Shown: positions 35,396 to 44,661, numbered from the stretch's first letter. The stretch: 64,000 nt of DNA from Pandoraea anapnoica (GCF_902459765.1 NZ_CABPSP010000011.1:124001-188000), one strand, 5' to 3'. Translations and numbers: made by a program. The notes: generated by a model from the letters alone, not told the origin.

Positions 35396-36430
35396 ATGGA
35401 TAGTGTCGATCTGGAAGTGCTGAAGTCCGCCGTACAGTGGACCCGCGCAGGCTTTTTCGTCACGCTGGGCACCGTTGTGCGCACCTGGGGCTCCGCCCCT
35501 CGTCCCGTGGGCTCGATGCTCGCGATCCGTGAAGACGGTCATCTCGTCGGCTCGGTGTCCGGCGGCTGTGTCGAAGACGATCTCGTCGCGCGTATTCGCG
35601 ACGGCGACTGGCCGCAGGACCGCCCCCAAATCACCAGCTATGGCGTGACCGCCGAGGAAGCGCATCGCTTCGGGCTCCCCTGCGGCGGCACGCTGCAACT
35701 GGTGCTCGAACCTGTGCGTGAGACGTCGCGCATTCCCGAACTGCTCGACAGCATCGGTAAATTCCGGCTCGTCGTGCGCGAACTGGATATGAAAACCGGC
35801 GCGGTCCGCATGGCGCCGGGACACCACACGCCGTCCGTCGAATTCGACGGCGAGCGTCTCATCACGTCGCATGGGCCGCGCCATCGTCTGGTGGTGATCG
35901 GCGCAGGGCAGCTCTCGAAGTATGTGGCGAGTATGGCGTGCGCGCTCGACTATCACGTGATCGTCTGCGACCCGCGCAGCGAGTATGCCGACGAATGGCA
36001 GGTCGAAGGCACCGAACTCTCGCGCGAGATGCCGGACGATCTCATCGTCCGCCTGCAACTCGATTCGCACAGTGCCGTGCTCACGCTCACGCACGATCCG
36101 AAGCTCGATGACATGGCGCTGCTCGAAGCGCTCAAGTCGCCAGCGTTCTACATTGGGGCGATCGGGTCGCGCGTGAACAATGCGCGGCGTCGCGAACGGC
36201 TGTCGCTGTTCGATCTGAGCACGACGGAGATCGAGCGGCTGCATGGCCCCGTGGGCATGCATCTCGGCGCGCGCACCCCTGCCGAAATCGCCGTGGCGAT
36301 TCTTGCCGAGATGACCGCGATCAAGAACGGCATCGCCGTCACGCAGACGTTTGCCGTGCGTGTCGACGATGCATCTGACGCGTCAGACGACGACGCCCCC
36401 TCTGCTGCCACGTGCCGCAGCGCCGCCTGA
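35396..36430 (+). CDS. XdhC/CoxI-family molybdenum-cofactor insertion protein
   Basis: 344 residues from the ATG at 35396. The N-domain motif GSVSGGCVEDDL (52-63) and the C-terminal Rossmann domain (LVVIGAGQLSKYVASMACAL, then IVCDPRSEYADEW) are the XdhC/CoxI layout. The family binds Moco, adds the terminal sulfur ligand and helps insert it into xanthine dehydrogenase-type enzymes. The target enzyme is not in the window. The tail after about residue 320 is Asp/Ser/Ala-rich and probably disordered. It belongs to the surrounding group of molybdenum-related genes. Confidence 0.88.
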   Translation: MDSVDLEVLKSAVQWTRAGFFVTLGTVVRTWGSAPRPVGSMLAIREDGHLVGSVSGGCVEDDLVARIRDGDWPQDRPQITSYGVTAEEAHRFGLPCGGTLQLVLEPVRETSRIPELLDSIGKFRLVVRELDMKTGAVRMAPGHHTPSVEFDGERLITSHGPRHRLVVIGAGQLSKYVASMACALDYHVIVCDPRSEYADEWQVEGTELSREMPDDLIVRLQLDSHSAVLTLTHDPKLDDMALLEALKSPAFYIGAIGSRVNNARRRERLSLFDLSTTEIERLHGPVGMHLGARTPAEIAVAILAEMTAIKNGIAVTQTFAVRVDDASDASDDDAPSAATCRSAA

Positions 36431-36465
36431 CAGCTCGGCCTCTCGCCCCCCCTTTCCGAATCTGC

Positions 36466-36500
36466 AAAAAAAAGCGCCGCCATGAAGAACATGGCGGCGC
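36466..36500 (-). terminator. Terminator for the gene at 36606
   Basis: Perfect 11-base arms, GCGCCGCCATG (36474-36484) and CATGGCGGCGC (36490-36500), with a five-base loop; on the minus strand eight T residues follow. It lies 106 bases past the stop at 36606 and also close to the convergent xdhC-like stop. Confidence 0.85.
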
Positions 36501-36605
36501 AACTCGCTCACTCGTTGCAGAGTGGTACTGCCTGGTACTGCCTGGGTAACTTCAACTTACGCGTCAAACATCTGTGGCACTACATTCGCCCGACCGATCG
36601 GCACA

Positions 36606-37061
36606 TCATTCGTGCGGCCACAGAAACGATGCGACGGCATGCCCCTTGGCGGAAACCTTCACATCCTTCGTCATGGGCTTGCCCTCGTACGTCACCTTCA
36701 CGGTGTAGTCGCCGTCGGGCAACTTCACCAGCATGTACGGCCCTTTCGAGCGCGTATCGAGCACTGTCGTGCCGCCGCGCATGATCTGCACCTGTGCATC
36801 GGCAATGTATTCGTTCGCCCCATTGCCGCGTGCAGCCATCATGATGGACAGCGGCCAACGCGACGCTTCACGCTTGAACGTGCCCGACTCGTCGCTGTCG
36901 ATGCCGCCGGACACGTACGTCACGTTGCCCTGCTGCATCGTCGGGGGCAATGTGCCGCCCTGTGCATGAGCGACGGAAATGCCGCCCAGACTGCCCGTCA
37001 GTGCTGCGGCGGTGGCGGCTGCCACCGACCAGCGTTGCCATTGTTGTTGCCACATATTCAA
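36606..37061 (-). CDS. Exported protein with carboxypeptidase-regulatory-like domain
   Basis: 151 residues. A signal peptide (about 1-33, ending VAHAQ) precedes a small beta domain with ADAQVQIMRGGTTVLDTRSKGP and MLVKLPDGDYTVKVTYEGKP, a pattern of carboxypeptidase-regulatory (transthyretin-like) domains. No catalytic site is visible. It is probably a secreted or periplasmic protein of unknown function. It lies between the terminator at 36466 and the HtrA-type protease gene on the same strand, with 114 bases between them, so it may be separately expressed. Confidence 0.7.
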   Translation of the reverse strand: MNMWQQQWQRWSVAAATAAALTGSLGGISVAHAQGGTLPPTMQQGNVTYVSGGIDSDESGTFKREASRWPLSIMMAARGNGANEYIADAQVQIMRGGTTVLDTRSKGPYMLVKLPDGDYTVKVTYEGKPMTKDVKVSAKGHAVASFLWPHE

Positions 37062-37175
37062 CCTCCCCTTGCATGACTTAACGATGCGGTTCGTACCGAC
37101 AGCGAAGCCGTCGGTACCCGGGTAGTGCGTGGCACCCCTTGGCGTCTTTCTCGGGGCCGGTGTTGCGTAAATGGC

Positions 37176-38726
37176 TTAGCCGAGATCGACCGGGATGAAA
37201 ATCTGTTGCCCGTCGCGCTGCACGAGCAACGCGACATTATTACCTGCCTTTTTAAGCTTCTCGCTCAGTTGCGCGGCGCTCGTGACCGGTGTGCCGTTGA
37301 GCGACAGAATGATGTCGCCCGCCTCCACCCCTGCCTGCTCCGCCGGACCACCCGCGCGGGCGACCAGCAGACCATTCGTCACCTGCGCCGCCTGCTTCTC
37401 CTGTGGTGACAGTTCGCGAACCGCCAGGCCCAGACGACCGTGCGTTGCCGAATCGTCAGTGCTCGCCACGTCCTTCTTGTCGCTGAGCGCGGCAATCTTC
37501 ACCGCCACATCCTGCTTCGCGCCGTTACGCCACACGGTGAGCGTGGCCGTCTGCCCCGGACGCATATCCGCAATCTTCTCCGGCAACTGCACCGAATCCT
37601 CGATGGTCGCGCCGTTCACCGCCAGAATCACGTCGCCCGGCTTCAGATCCGACTTCGCCGCCGGGCCGCTCTTGTCGATGGACGACACCAACGCACCGGT
37701 AGGCTTGGGCAGACCGAACGACTTCGCGAGCGACTGATTCACTTCCTGAATCGCCACACCGATGCGACCGCGACTCACCTTGCCGTACTGCTGAAGCTGC
37801 GTCTTGACCTTCATCGCCATGTCGATCGGAATCGCGAACGACAAGCCCTGGAATCCACCGGTACGCGAGTAGATCATCGAGTTGATGCCGATGACCTCAC
37901 CGTTCAGGTTGAACAGCGGTCCACCCGAATTACCCGGGTTGACCGGCACGTCCGTCTGAATGAACGGTGTGTAGTTCTCGTCGGGCAACGCGCGCGCTTT
38001 TGCCGACACGATACCCGCCGTCACAGTGTTGTCGAAGCCATACGGCGAACCGATGGCGACAACCCACTCACCCGCCTTCGACTTCGACGGATCGCCGATC
38101 TTCACCGTCGGCAAATCCGTAGCGGCAATCTTCAGCAACGCAACGTCGCTCGCCTTGTCGCTGCCCACGACCTTCGCTTTGTACTCGCGCTTGTCGGTGA
38201 GCTTCACCGTCACCTGACTCGCGTCGTCGACGACGTGGGCATTGGTGAGGATGTAACCGTCGGGGCTCACGATGAAGCCCGAGCCAAGGCTGCGCGTCGG
38301 CCCGTTGCTGCCGTCGTCGCCACCGCTGTCGCCGCCGTCATTGCCCGGCGCACCGTAGAAGTGGCGGAAGAACTGAAACAGCGGATCGTTCGGATCCATG
38401 CCCGGGGGCAACTGATTCGACTGATTCGCAGCCGAACCGCGTTGCGCCGAAGGTTTCCCATCGTGCGTCACACTGATGTTGACTACGGCCGGTCCGTATT
38501 GTTCCGCCAGTTGCGAGAAGTCCGGCACCAGCATGCGGGGCGCGGTGTTCGGAGAATTTGGCGCAGCGACCGGGGTCGCGGCCGGAGAGCTTGCAGCGCT
38601 CGCGTCGCTGACCATTTCCGAGGTCAAAGGCGTCTGCCAGTGCTGACGGCCGGCCACATAGCCGCCCGTCAGGGCGACGAGCACGGCACCGGCAACCAAC
38701 GTACGAGTGAGCTTCGAAGTCTGCAT
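37176..38726 (-). CDS. HtrA/DegP-type periplasmic serine protease
   Basis: 516 residues from the ATG at 38726, with AAGGAGA before it. One membrane segment (VAGAVLVALTGGYVAG, about 10-25) exports or anchors it. The trypsin-like domain carries the triad His164 (ILTNAHVVDD), Asp194 (SDVALLK) and Ser267 (NPGNSGGP). Two PDZ domains follow (about 295-390 and 420-515). It degrades or refolds damaged envelope proteins. Upstream lies a row of CTTAAG motifs typical of PmrA/QseB-type boxes. Confidence 0.94.
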   Translation of the reverse strand: MQTSKLTRTLVAGAVLVALTGGYVAGRQHWQTPLTSEMVSDASAASSPAATPVAAPNSPNTAPRMLVPDFSQLAEQYGPAVVNISVTHDGKPSAQRGSAANQSNQLPPGMDPNDPLFQFFRHFYGAPGNDGGDSGGDDGSNGPTRSLGSGFIVSPDGYILTNAHVVDDASQVTVKLTDKREYKAKVVGSDKASDVALLKIAATDLPTVKIGDPSKSKAGEWVVAIGSPYGFDNTVTAGIVSAKARALPDENYTPFIQTDVPVNPGNSGGPLFNLNGEVIGINSMIYSRTGGFQGLSFAIPIDMAMKVKTQLQQYGKVSRGRIGVAIQEVNQSLAKSFGLPKPTGALVSSIDKSGPAAKSDLKPGDVILAVNGATIEDSVQLPEKIADMRPGQTATLTVWRNGAKQDVAVKIAALSDKKDVASTDDSATHGRLGLAVRELSPQEKQAAQVTNGLLVARAGGPAEQAGVEAGDIILSLNGTPVTSAAQLSEKLKKAGNNVALLVQRDGQQIFIPVDLG

Positions 38727-39036
38727 GAGTCTCTCCTTACCGACGACCACGTTTGAACATGACTGTCATCGTAGAGAGGCTCCCTTAAGAGAACCTTAAG
38801 ACGAAACTTAAGAACACTTTAGGACGGCAACGCAGCCATTCGACGAAAAAGGCGTCGACGCCGTAATGTCATTCATCGAGGACGATTCGGGGCGATAGTG
38901 ATTGCTATGCGTCACGGTTACTGGCGTTTGAAGGCGCACCTCGCGTGGTTCGACTTGCGTACGTCGCGTGCCGCTGTCTACGGTGGCTGGGTGGTGCAAT
39001 TTCGCGCCGCGCCTTTTCGTCGACAGGAGAATCACC
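38727..39036. promoter_or_regulatory. HtrA/I78 divergent region with PmrA/QseB-like box array
   Basis: This 310-base gap has no gene. CTTAAG at 38784-38789, 38795-38800 and 38807-38812, then TTTAGG at 38818-38823, give two CTTAAG-N5-(C/T)TTA(A/G)G units joined by six bases. This is the repeat pattern bound by PmrA/BasR and QseB response regulators, about 58-97 bases upstream of the HtrA-type ATG. The rest of the gap shows only the ribosome-binding site (AGGAGA) of the I78-like gene at 39025-39030. Confidence 0.65.
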
Positions 39037-39462
39037 ATGCGCAAGACCGATATGTCGGGCACATCCGAAGCGGCCACGTCCTCCCAGCCCCGTTATCACG
39101 CGCGCCGTGCTTCGCGCTGGATCGGCGCGGCTGGTGCGTTTTTCTGTCTGACGCTGGCGATGTCTGCGCAGGCCGCATCGGGCAACGGGGTGGGTACGCA
39201 GGGCCCGGCCGACTCGACACCGACGCAAGGGGCGATGTCCGGGCAAATGCAAAGCCAGAACGGTGAATGTTCGAAGGATGCACCGGCCGATCAGGCCATC
39301 GTCGGCAAGTCGCTCGCGGAAGCGAAGTCGATGCTACAAGGGTGTCCGTGGCGCATAGGCATGCAGGACGGAAAGGCCATGCCGACGACGCGCGATCATC
39401 GGCCGGATCGGCGCACACTCACGATTGAAAACGACAAAGTCACGAGCGTGACGCGCGGATGA
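39037..39462 (+). CDS. Exported I78-type serine-protease-inhibitor-like protein
   Basis: 141 residues from the ATG at 39037 with GGAGA before it. A signal segment (WIGAAGAFFCLTLAMSAQA) precedes a disordered Gly/Gln/Ser-rich stretch and the C-terminal I78-like block KSLAEAKSMLQGCPWRIGM and DHRPDRRTLTIENDKV, which matches the potato-inhibitor-like fold of this family. Members inhibit serine proteases such as trypsin and elastase. It is divergent from an HtrA-type serine protease, which might be a target, but this is untested. Confidence 0.72.
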   Translation: MRKTDMSGTSEAATSSQPRYHARRASRWIGAAGAFFCLTLAMSAQAASGNGVGTQGPADSTPTQGAMSGQMQSQNGECSKDAPADQAIVGKSLAEAKSMLQGCPWRIGMQDGKAMPTTRDHRPDRRTLTIENDKVTSVTRG

Positions 39463-39540
39463 GTGACGCAGTCCGTCGCCAACGCGGTGTCGGCGCGAGC
39501 GTCGGCACCGCAAGACGCGATACCCACGACACCCGCGGGA

Positions 39541-40950
39541 TCACAGCGCCGGCGGCACCGAGGTCGCGCCTCCGAAGCTCACGCGCACGCGCAATCCGCG
39601 ACCGTTGCGAGCGTCGAGCAATTCCACCTGCGCGCCATGCGCCTGCGCGATGTTTCGCACAATGGCGAGACCCAGACCACTGCCCTGCGCACGCGGCGCG
39701 TCCGGCTCGCTTACCGCGTCCGCTGGATACTGGCCCGACGCGTCGGACGGCACCGTGCCATCCGTCGCGGCCGCGCCGCCACGGAAGAATCGATCGAACA
39801 CGCGCTCGCGCTCGGCCGGTGCAATGCCCGGGCCGGTGTCTTCGATCTCAACCACCGGCGATGGTGTGGCCGAGATCAGACGCACATCCACGTGTCCGCC
39901 GCGCGGCGTGTATTTCAGCGCGTTGTCGACAAGGTTGCCGAAGAGCGTCTGCAGGGCGTTCGCATCGCCGCGCACACGACTGATCTGCGCCAGCGCGTCG
40001 GGCGCGTCCAGCCCCAGATCGATCCCGCGTGCGACGGCCAGCGCCGCGTGGTGCGCCACGACGTCCTGCAACAAGGGCGCCAACGGCAAGTCGGTGAACG
40101 CCGCTGCCGCACGCGCGGCGTCCGGTTCCTGACGCGCCAGCGTCAGCAACTGCGCCACCATGTGCGACGCACGACGCACGCCCTCACGCAAATCGCGCAT
40201 GGCCTCGGCGCGCTCTGCATCGCTGTGCGCGCGTTCGAGCAACTGCACCTGAAGCTGCAAGGCGGCGAGCGGCGTACGCAACTCATGCGCAGCGTCTGCA
40301 ACGAAGGCCTTTTGTTGAACCAGTGCGTCGTCGAGTCGGCCGAGCAAGCTGTTGAGCGCACGCACCAGCGGACGCACTTCGTCCGGCAAACCAGCTTCGG
40401 GGAACGCCTCCAATGCGCCCGGCGCACGCGCATCGAGCGCCTTCGTCACACGACGCAACGGCCTCAATCCGCGTCCCACGACAATCCATACGAGCAAGCC
40501 AAGCAACGGCATTGCGACAATCAGCGGCAGCAGCGTGCGCAACGCCATCGATACAGCGAGCGAGTCGCGGATCACCATCGGCTGCGCCAGTTGCACGACG
40601 TTATCGCCTACGCGCGCCGCGTAGACGCGCCAGTCGCCGACGGGAGTCTGCACAGTGGTGAAGCCGAGTTCGGCACGGGGTGGCAGTGGGGTGCGCGGGT
40701 GCGAATAGTACAACTCCACGCCGTTCTGGCTCCATATCTGGATGACAAGACCTTCCGTGTCGTTGTGCTCGCCCGGCACGCTGGAGAACGATTCGGCAGG
40801 CAGCGACAACGCCATCTGCTGCAACTGGAAGTCGAACAATTCGTTGGCTTCGGTGCGTGCCTGACGGAAGATGGCGATGCCTGCGAGCACCAGCGCAATC
40901 GCGAGCGTAATGAGCAAGCCGAAGAGCAGACGGCGACGAATCGAGCGCAT
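39541..40950 (-). CDS. Sensor histidine kinase (QseC/PmrB/TctE-like)
   Basis: 469 residues. Two membrane segments (LLFGLLITLAIALVLAGIAIF near 8-28 and LLPLIVAMPLLGLLVWIVVG near 140-160) flank a periplasmic sensor domain of about 110 residues. The dimerisation site FVADAAHELRTPLAAL places the phosphorylated His at 222. ATPase motifs include NALKYTPRG (N-box), DTGPGI (G1) and GSGLGLAIVRNI (G2). It overlaps the response regulator by one base, so the two form a cognate pair. Confidence 0.93.
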   Translation of the reverse strand: MRSIRRRLLFGLLITLAIALVLAGIAIFRQARTEANELFDFQLQQMALSLPAESFSSVPGEHNDTEGLVIQIWSQNGVELYYSHPRTPLPPRAELGFTTVQTPVGDWRVYAARVGDNVVQLAQPMVIRDSLAVSMALRTLLPLIVAMPLLGLLVWIVVGRGLRPLRRVTKALDARAPGALEAFPEAGLPDEVRPLVRALNSLLGRLDDALVQQKAFVADAAHELRTPLAALQLQVQLLERAHSDAERAEAMRDLREGVRRASHMVAQLLTLARQEPDAARAAAAFTDLPLAPLLQDVVAHHAALAVARGIDLGLDAPDALAQISRVRGDANALQTLFGNLVDNALKYTPRGGHVDVRLISATPSPVVEIEDTGPGIAPAERERVFDRFFRGGAAATDGTVPSDASGQYPADAVSEPDAPRAQGSGLGLAIVRNIAQAHGAQVELLDARNGRGLRVRVSFGGATSVPPAL

Positions 40951-41654
40951 CAGTTCGCCTCCGACGCCGATGTACCACCGTTCGGGGTCTCGTTCGTCTG
41001 CGCGGGCATCATGTAGCCGACGCCACGCACCGTGCGGATCGCATCCGCACCGAGCTTCTTGCGTAACCCGTGAATGTGGACTTCGACGGCGTTGCTCGCG
41101 ACTTCCTCACCCCAGCCGTAGATGCGCTCTTCGAGCTGCGACTTGGATAACACCGCGCCGGGGCGGTTGAGCAAGGCTTCGAGCACGGCGTATTCGCGCG
41201 CCGAGAGCACGACGGGCGCGCCGTCGCACGTAATCTGACGCGTTGCCGGGTCGAGCACGATGCCGCCATGACGCAGCAACGGCTCGCTGCGTCCGGCCTG
41301 ACGCCGTACCAATGCGCGCAGTCGCGCCGCGAGTTCGTCGAGATCGAAGGGTTTGACAAGGTAGTCGTCGGCACCGGCGTCCAGTCCCCTGACGCGGTCC
41401 GCCACGGCGTCGCGCGCGGTGGCAATGAGCACCGGCAGCGTCTGGCCACGACCGCGCAGTGTGCGCAGCACGTCGATGCCGTCGCGACGCGGCAAACCGA
41501 GATCGAGCAGCAGCGCGTCGTACGACTCCACGGCGAGCGCGTCGAGCGCGCGCTGCCCATCGCCGACATGGTCGACGGTCCAGCCATCCTGACGCAGACC
41601 CTTCATGACGGCCGTGGCGATCATCGTATCGTCTTCCACCAACAAAATTCGCAT
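40950..41654 (-). CDS. OmpR/PhoB-type response regulator (QseB/PmrA-like)
   Basis: 234 residues from the ATG at 41654. The receiver domain has the acidic pocket EDD (7-9), phosphorylated Asp51 (LLLDLGLPRRDG) and conserved Lys in YLVKPFD. The winged-helix C-domain has KSQLEERIYGWGEEVASNAVEVHIHGLRKK, which fits the QseB/PmrA subgroup. A longer frame upstream of the ATG lacks coding signs. The nearest matching DNA boxes are those before the HtrA-type gene. Confidence 0.93.
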   Translation of the reverse strand: MRILLVEDDTMIATAVMKGLRQDGWTVDHVGDGQRALDALAVESYDALLLDLGLPRRDGIDVLRTLRGRGQTLPVLIATARDAVADRVRGLDAGADDYLVKPFDLDELAARLRALVRRQAGRSEPLLRHGGIVLDPATRQITCDGAPVVLSAREYAVLEALLNRPGAVLSKSQLEERIYGWGEEVASNAVEVHIHGLRKKLGADAIRTVRGVGYMMPAQTNETPNGGTSASEAN

Positions 41655-41896
41655 GGTTTGGCACCGGTTGAGGCTTTGCCCGGGGGTGTCTGACATCGGT
41701 CGCAAACGTTGGGAGTCCACCGATTTGTACGACGCAACGCACGTCGCGAGGGATCGCTCAATGTTGCCTTCGCGTGACACTCACCGGAATTCGACTCATT
41801 GTAGCGACAGTTCGTTGCACGTCGGACTTACAATGGCACGCATCGCACCGCGCTGTGGGGTTTCGCAGCGCGCAACACTGGAGAACCCCGCCCGTC

Positions 41897-43537
41897 ATGC
41901 GTTTGCTACGCCTGCCCCACCGTCCTTTGCATTCCCTTCGTCACGCGTCCGACGCACTGCTTCGCCTCAGCTCCCCCCCGCCATCGTCACTTTCGTCGCG
42001 CTCCGCCATTTCCCCAGCGCCTGACTTTGCGCGCGCCTGTGGCGCGGTGCTGGCCATTGCCATGCTGGCAAGCGTGCCTGTGCACGCAAAAACCGAAAAG
42101 CAGGCGAAACGCAAAATGCCGAAGGTGCCGGTGACGGCGCCGCATGCCACGCCGCTGCCGCAACCGCTGGCACGCGTACTGGCGGCGAGCAAAGTGCCCG
42201 CGTCGCACGTCAGCGTGATCGTCGCGAAAGTGGACAATCCGCTGCAAACGCGTGGCGCGGTGCCTGCACCGCTGCTTGCCGTGAATCCGAACGTGCCGCG
42301 CAATCCTGCGTCGACGATGAAGCTCGTCACCACGATTGCCGCACTCGACACGCTCGGCCCCGACTATCGCTGGCGCACACAGGCCTTCACCGACGGTGCA
42401 TTCGACGGGCGTACGCTCAACGGCAATCTCTACTTCAAGGGCACGGGTGATCCGAAGCTGGTGCCGGAAGAGATGGAGAAATTCGTCGCCGAACTGCGCA
42501 ACGCCGGCGTGACGAACATCAACGGCGACATCGTGCTCGACCGCTCGGCCTATAGCGCGGACATCGGCGCGCAAGGGCCTATCGACGGCGACAGCGACCG
42601 TCCCTACAACGTCGCGCCGGATCCGTTGCTGTACTCGTTCAAGGCGATGTCTTTCAGCTTCACCGGCAATCCGAACGGCACCGTTGACGTCGGCGTGCTG
42701 CCCCCGCTCGCGAACCTGCAGGTGGCGAACGAAATGTCGTCGACGCCCGCGGGCAATTGCGGCGACTGGCTCACACGGATTCATCCCACACTGAGCACGA
42801 CCCCCGACGGCGCCTACGTGGCGCACTTCTCGGGAACGTATCCGACGTCATGCGAGGACAAGGGATGGAACATCGCCGCGCCGGATCGCGATCGCTTCTT
42901 CCTCGGCGGCTTCCGTGCACTGTGGCAGGCGTCCGGCGGACAGTTCTCAGGCAATGTGCGCACAGGTGTTGTACCGCCGGGTGCGCGTCTGCTCGTCACG
43001 CATCGCGGTCAGACGCTGGCCGAAGTCGTGCACGACATGAACAAGTTCAGCAACAACGTGATGGCACGTCAGTTGTTCCTCACGCTGGGATTGGCCGCCG
43101 ACGGCAAAACGCCAGCGAGCATTGCGCGCTCGCGTGAAGTGCTCACGCGCTGGCTCGAGAAGAACGATCTCGCCACGCCGGGCCTCGTCGTGGAGAACGG
43201 TTCCGGTCTGTCGCGCGTGGAACGCATCACTGCCTCGGAACTGGCACGCCTGCTGCAACACGGCATCAATAGTCCGACCGGGCAGGTGCTCATCGAATCG
43301 ATGCCAACGGTCGGCGTCGACGGCACCATGCGCAATCGTCTGGCCAATCGTGACGTAGCAGGCAATGCGCACATCAAGACGGGAACGCTCGACGACGTGG
43401 GGGCGGTCGCGGGCTACGTTGCAACGCGCTCGGGCAGCACGTACGTCGTGGTCTCGCTGATCAACGACCCGAAGGCCAGCAACGCGCGTCCGTTCAACGA
43501 CGCGTTGATTTCGTGGGTGTACGAAAACGCCCCTTGA
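41897..43537 (+). CDS. dacB: D-alanyl-D-alanine carboxypeptidase/endopeptidase (PBP4, DacB family)
   Basis: 546 residues. A Sec signal-like region (about 45-65, ACGAVLAIAMLASVPVHA) follows a long, Ser/Pro/Arg-rich N-terminus. The catalytic motifs are SxxK as STMK (Ser139, Lys142), SNN in KFSNNVMARQ, and KTG in HIKTGTLDDVG. This is peptidase family S13, which trims peptidoglycan cross-links and the terminal D-Ala. I chose the ATG at 41897, because the frame upstream has no coding features and that ATG gives a usual length. It is divergent from the response-regulator gene. Confidence 0.93.
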   Translation: MRLLRLPHRPLHSLRHASDALLRLSSPPPSSLSSRSAISPAPDFARACGAVLAIAMLASVPVHAKTEKQAKRKMPKVPVTAPHATPLPQPLARVLAASKVPASHVSVIVAKVDNPLQTRGAVPAPLLAVNPNVPRNPASTMKLVTTIAALDTLGPDYRWRTQAFTDGAFDGRTLNGNLYFKGTGDPKLVPEEMEKFVAELRNAGVTNINGDIVLDRSAYSADIGAQGPIDGDSDRPYNVAPDPLLYSFKAMSFSFTGNPNGTVDVGVLPPLANLQVANEMSSTPAGNCGDWLTRIHPTLSTTPDGAYVAHFSGTYPTSCEDKGWNIAAPDRDRFFLGGFRALWQASGGQFSGNVRTGVVPPGARLLVTHRGQTLAEVVHDMNKFSNNVMARQLFLTLGLAADGKTPASIARSREVLTRWLEKNDLATPGLVVENGSGLSRVERITASELARLLQHGINSPTGQVLIESMPTVGVDGTMRNRLANRDVAGNAHIKTGTLDDVGAVAGYVATRSGSTYVVVSLINDPKASNARPFNDALISWVYENAP

Positions 43538-43700
43538 GTGGGGCTGGCGTCGATGCCCGATGTCTTCGTCGACAAGGCGCGTCATCGGATATCGACGTAG
43601 AAGCGAGGCCCGACGCGGTACTTGACGTTTCCCTCTAACGACAGCGCCAGCGAGGGCGATTCGCGTCAGAATACACGTTCCATCGGTGTCACCTGCACCG

Positions 43701-43725
43701 GACGTGCCAGATGTACTGGCACGTC
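43701..43725. promoter_or_regulatory. Perfect 10-bp inverted repeat upstream of the hydroxylase-family gene
   Basis: GACGTGCCAG (43701-43710), five bases, then CTGGCACGTC (43716-43725), 55 bases before the ATG at 43780. It has no T-run, so it is more likely an operator or a leader RNA hairpin than a terminator. Confidence 0.5.
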
Positions 43726-43779
43726 AAGAGATGCGGGGGCACCGGTTCAGATGACCCAATCGTGAGGAGACGCGAGGTC

Positions 43780-44646
43780 ATGAACGTCGAGTTGATCCTG
43801 CTGGCGCTCGCGCCGGTCTTCGTGCTGTGCATCGGCATCGAGGCGTGGTACTGGCGACGCCGCCGTCCCGGCATGTACAGCCTGAAGGACACCATCAGCA
43901 ACGCAACGCTCGCGCTCATGCATCAGGGCGCGGACAAACTCGCTTGGCTGCTCATCGTGCCGTTCTACGCGTGGCTCTACGACCATCACCGCATTTACAC
44001 GATGCCTGCCGGATGGGTCGGCTTCGTGCTGCTCTTCATCGTTCAGGATTTTCTCTACTACGTGTTTCACCGCGCCAGCCATCGCATTCGCTGGCTATGG
44101 GCGGCGCACGTCGTGCATCACTCGTCCGAGCGGCTGAATCTGTCGACGGCGTTCCGGCAGAGCCTGATGTATCCCGTCGCGGGCATGTGGCTGTTCTGGA
44201 CGCCGATGGCACTCATCGGCTTCACACCGATCCAGATCGTCGGCGTGGTGCTGCTCAACCTCGCGTTCCAGTTCTTCGTGCACACGCAGGCAATTCCTAA
44301 ACTCGGCTGGCTGGAGTACGTGCTCAATACGCCATCGATCCATCGCGCGCATCACGCACGCAACCCGCGATACATCGATCGGAATTACGCCGGCGTGCTG
44401 GTGATCTGGGACCGCATGTTCGGCTCATACGTCGAGGAAAGCGACGCCGAGCCGTGCGAATACGGCATCGTCGATCAGATTCACACCCATAACCCGATCA
44501 CGCTGACGTTCCACGAATGGCGCACGATGGCGCGTGACGTCGTCACGATGCCGGGCTGGAGAAACAAGTGGATGGCGTTGTTCGGGCCGCCGGAATGGCG
44601 TCATGCACGTGCGACGACGCCGATGCCGCAGGGAAAGACGACCTGA
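43780..44646 (+). CDS. Sterol desaturase / fatty-acid hydroxylase-family membrane protein
   Basis: 288 residues from the ATG at 43780 (GAGG upstream). Several membrane helices and the di-iron His clusters FHRASHR, HVVHHSS and HRAHHARN are those of the fatty-acid hydroxylase/sterol desaturase superfamily. Bacterial members modify lipids or ether lipids; the substrate is not known. It is flanked by dacB (same strand) and tsaC (convergent) and seems to be expressed alone. Confidence 0.85.
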   Translation: MNVELILLALAPVFVLCIGIEAWYWRRRRPGMYSLKDTISNATLALMHQGADKLAWLLIVPFYAWLYDHHRIYTMPAGWVGFVLLFIVQDFLYYVFHRASHRIRWLWAAHVVHHSSERLNLSTAFRQSLMYPVAGMWLFWTPMALIGFTPIQIVGVVLLNLAFQFFVHTQAIPKLGWLEYVLNTPSIHRAHHARNPRYIDRNYAGVLVIWDRMFGSYVEESDAEPCEYGIVDQIHTHNPITLTFHEWRTMARDVVTMPGWRNKWMALFGPPEWRHARATTPMPQGKTT

Positions 44647-44661
44647 ATCGGTAGGTGAGAT

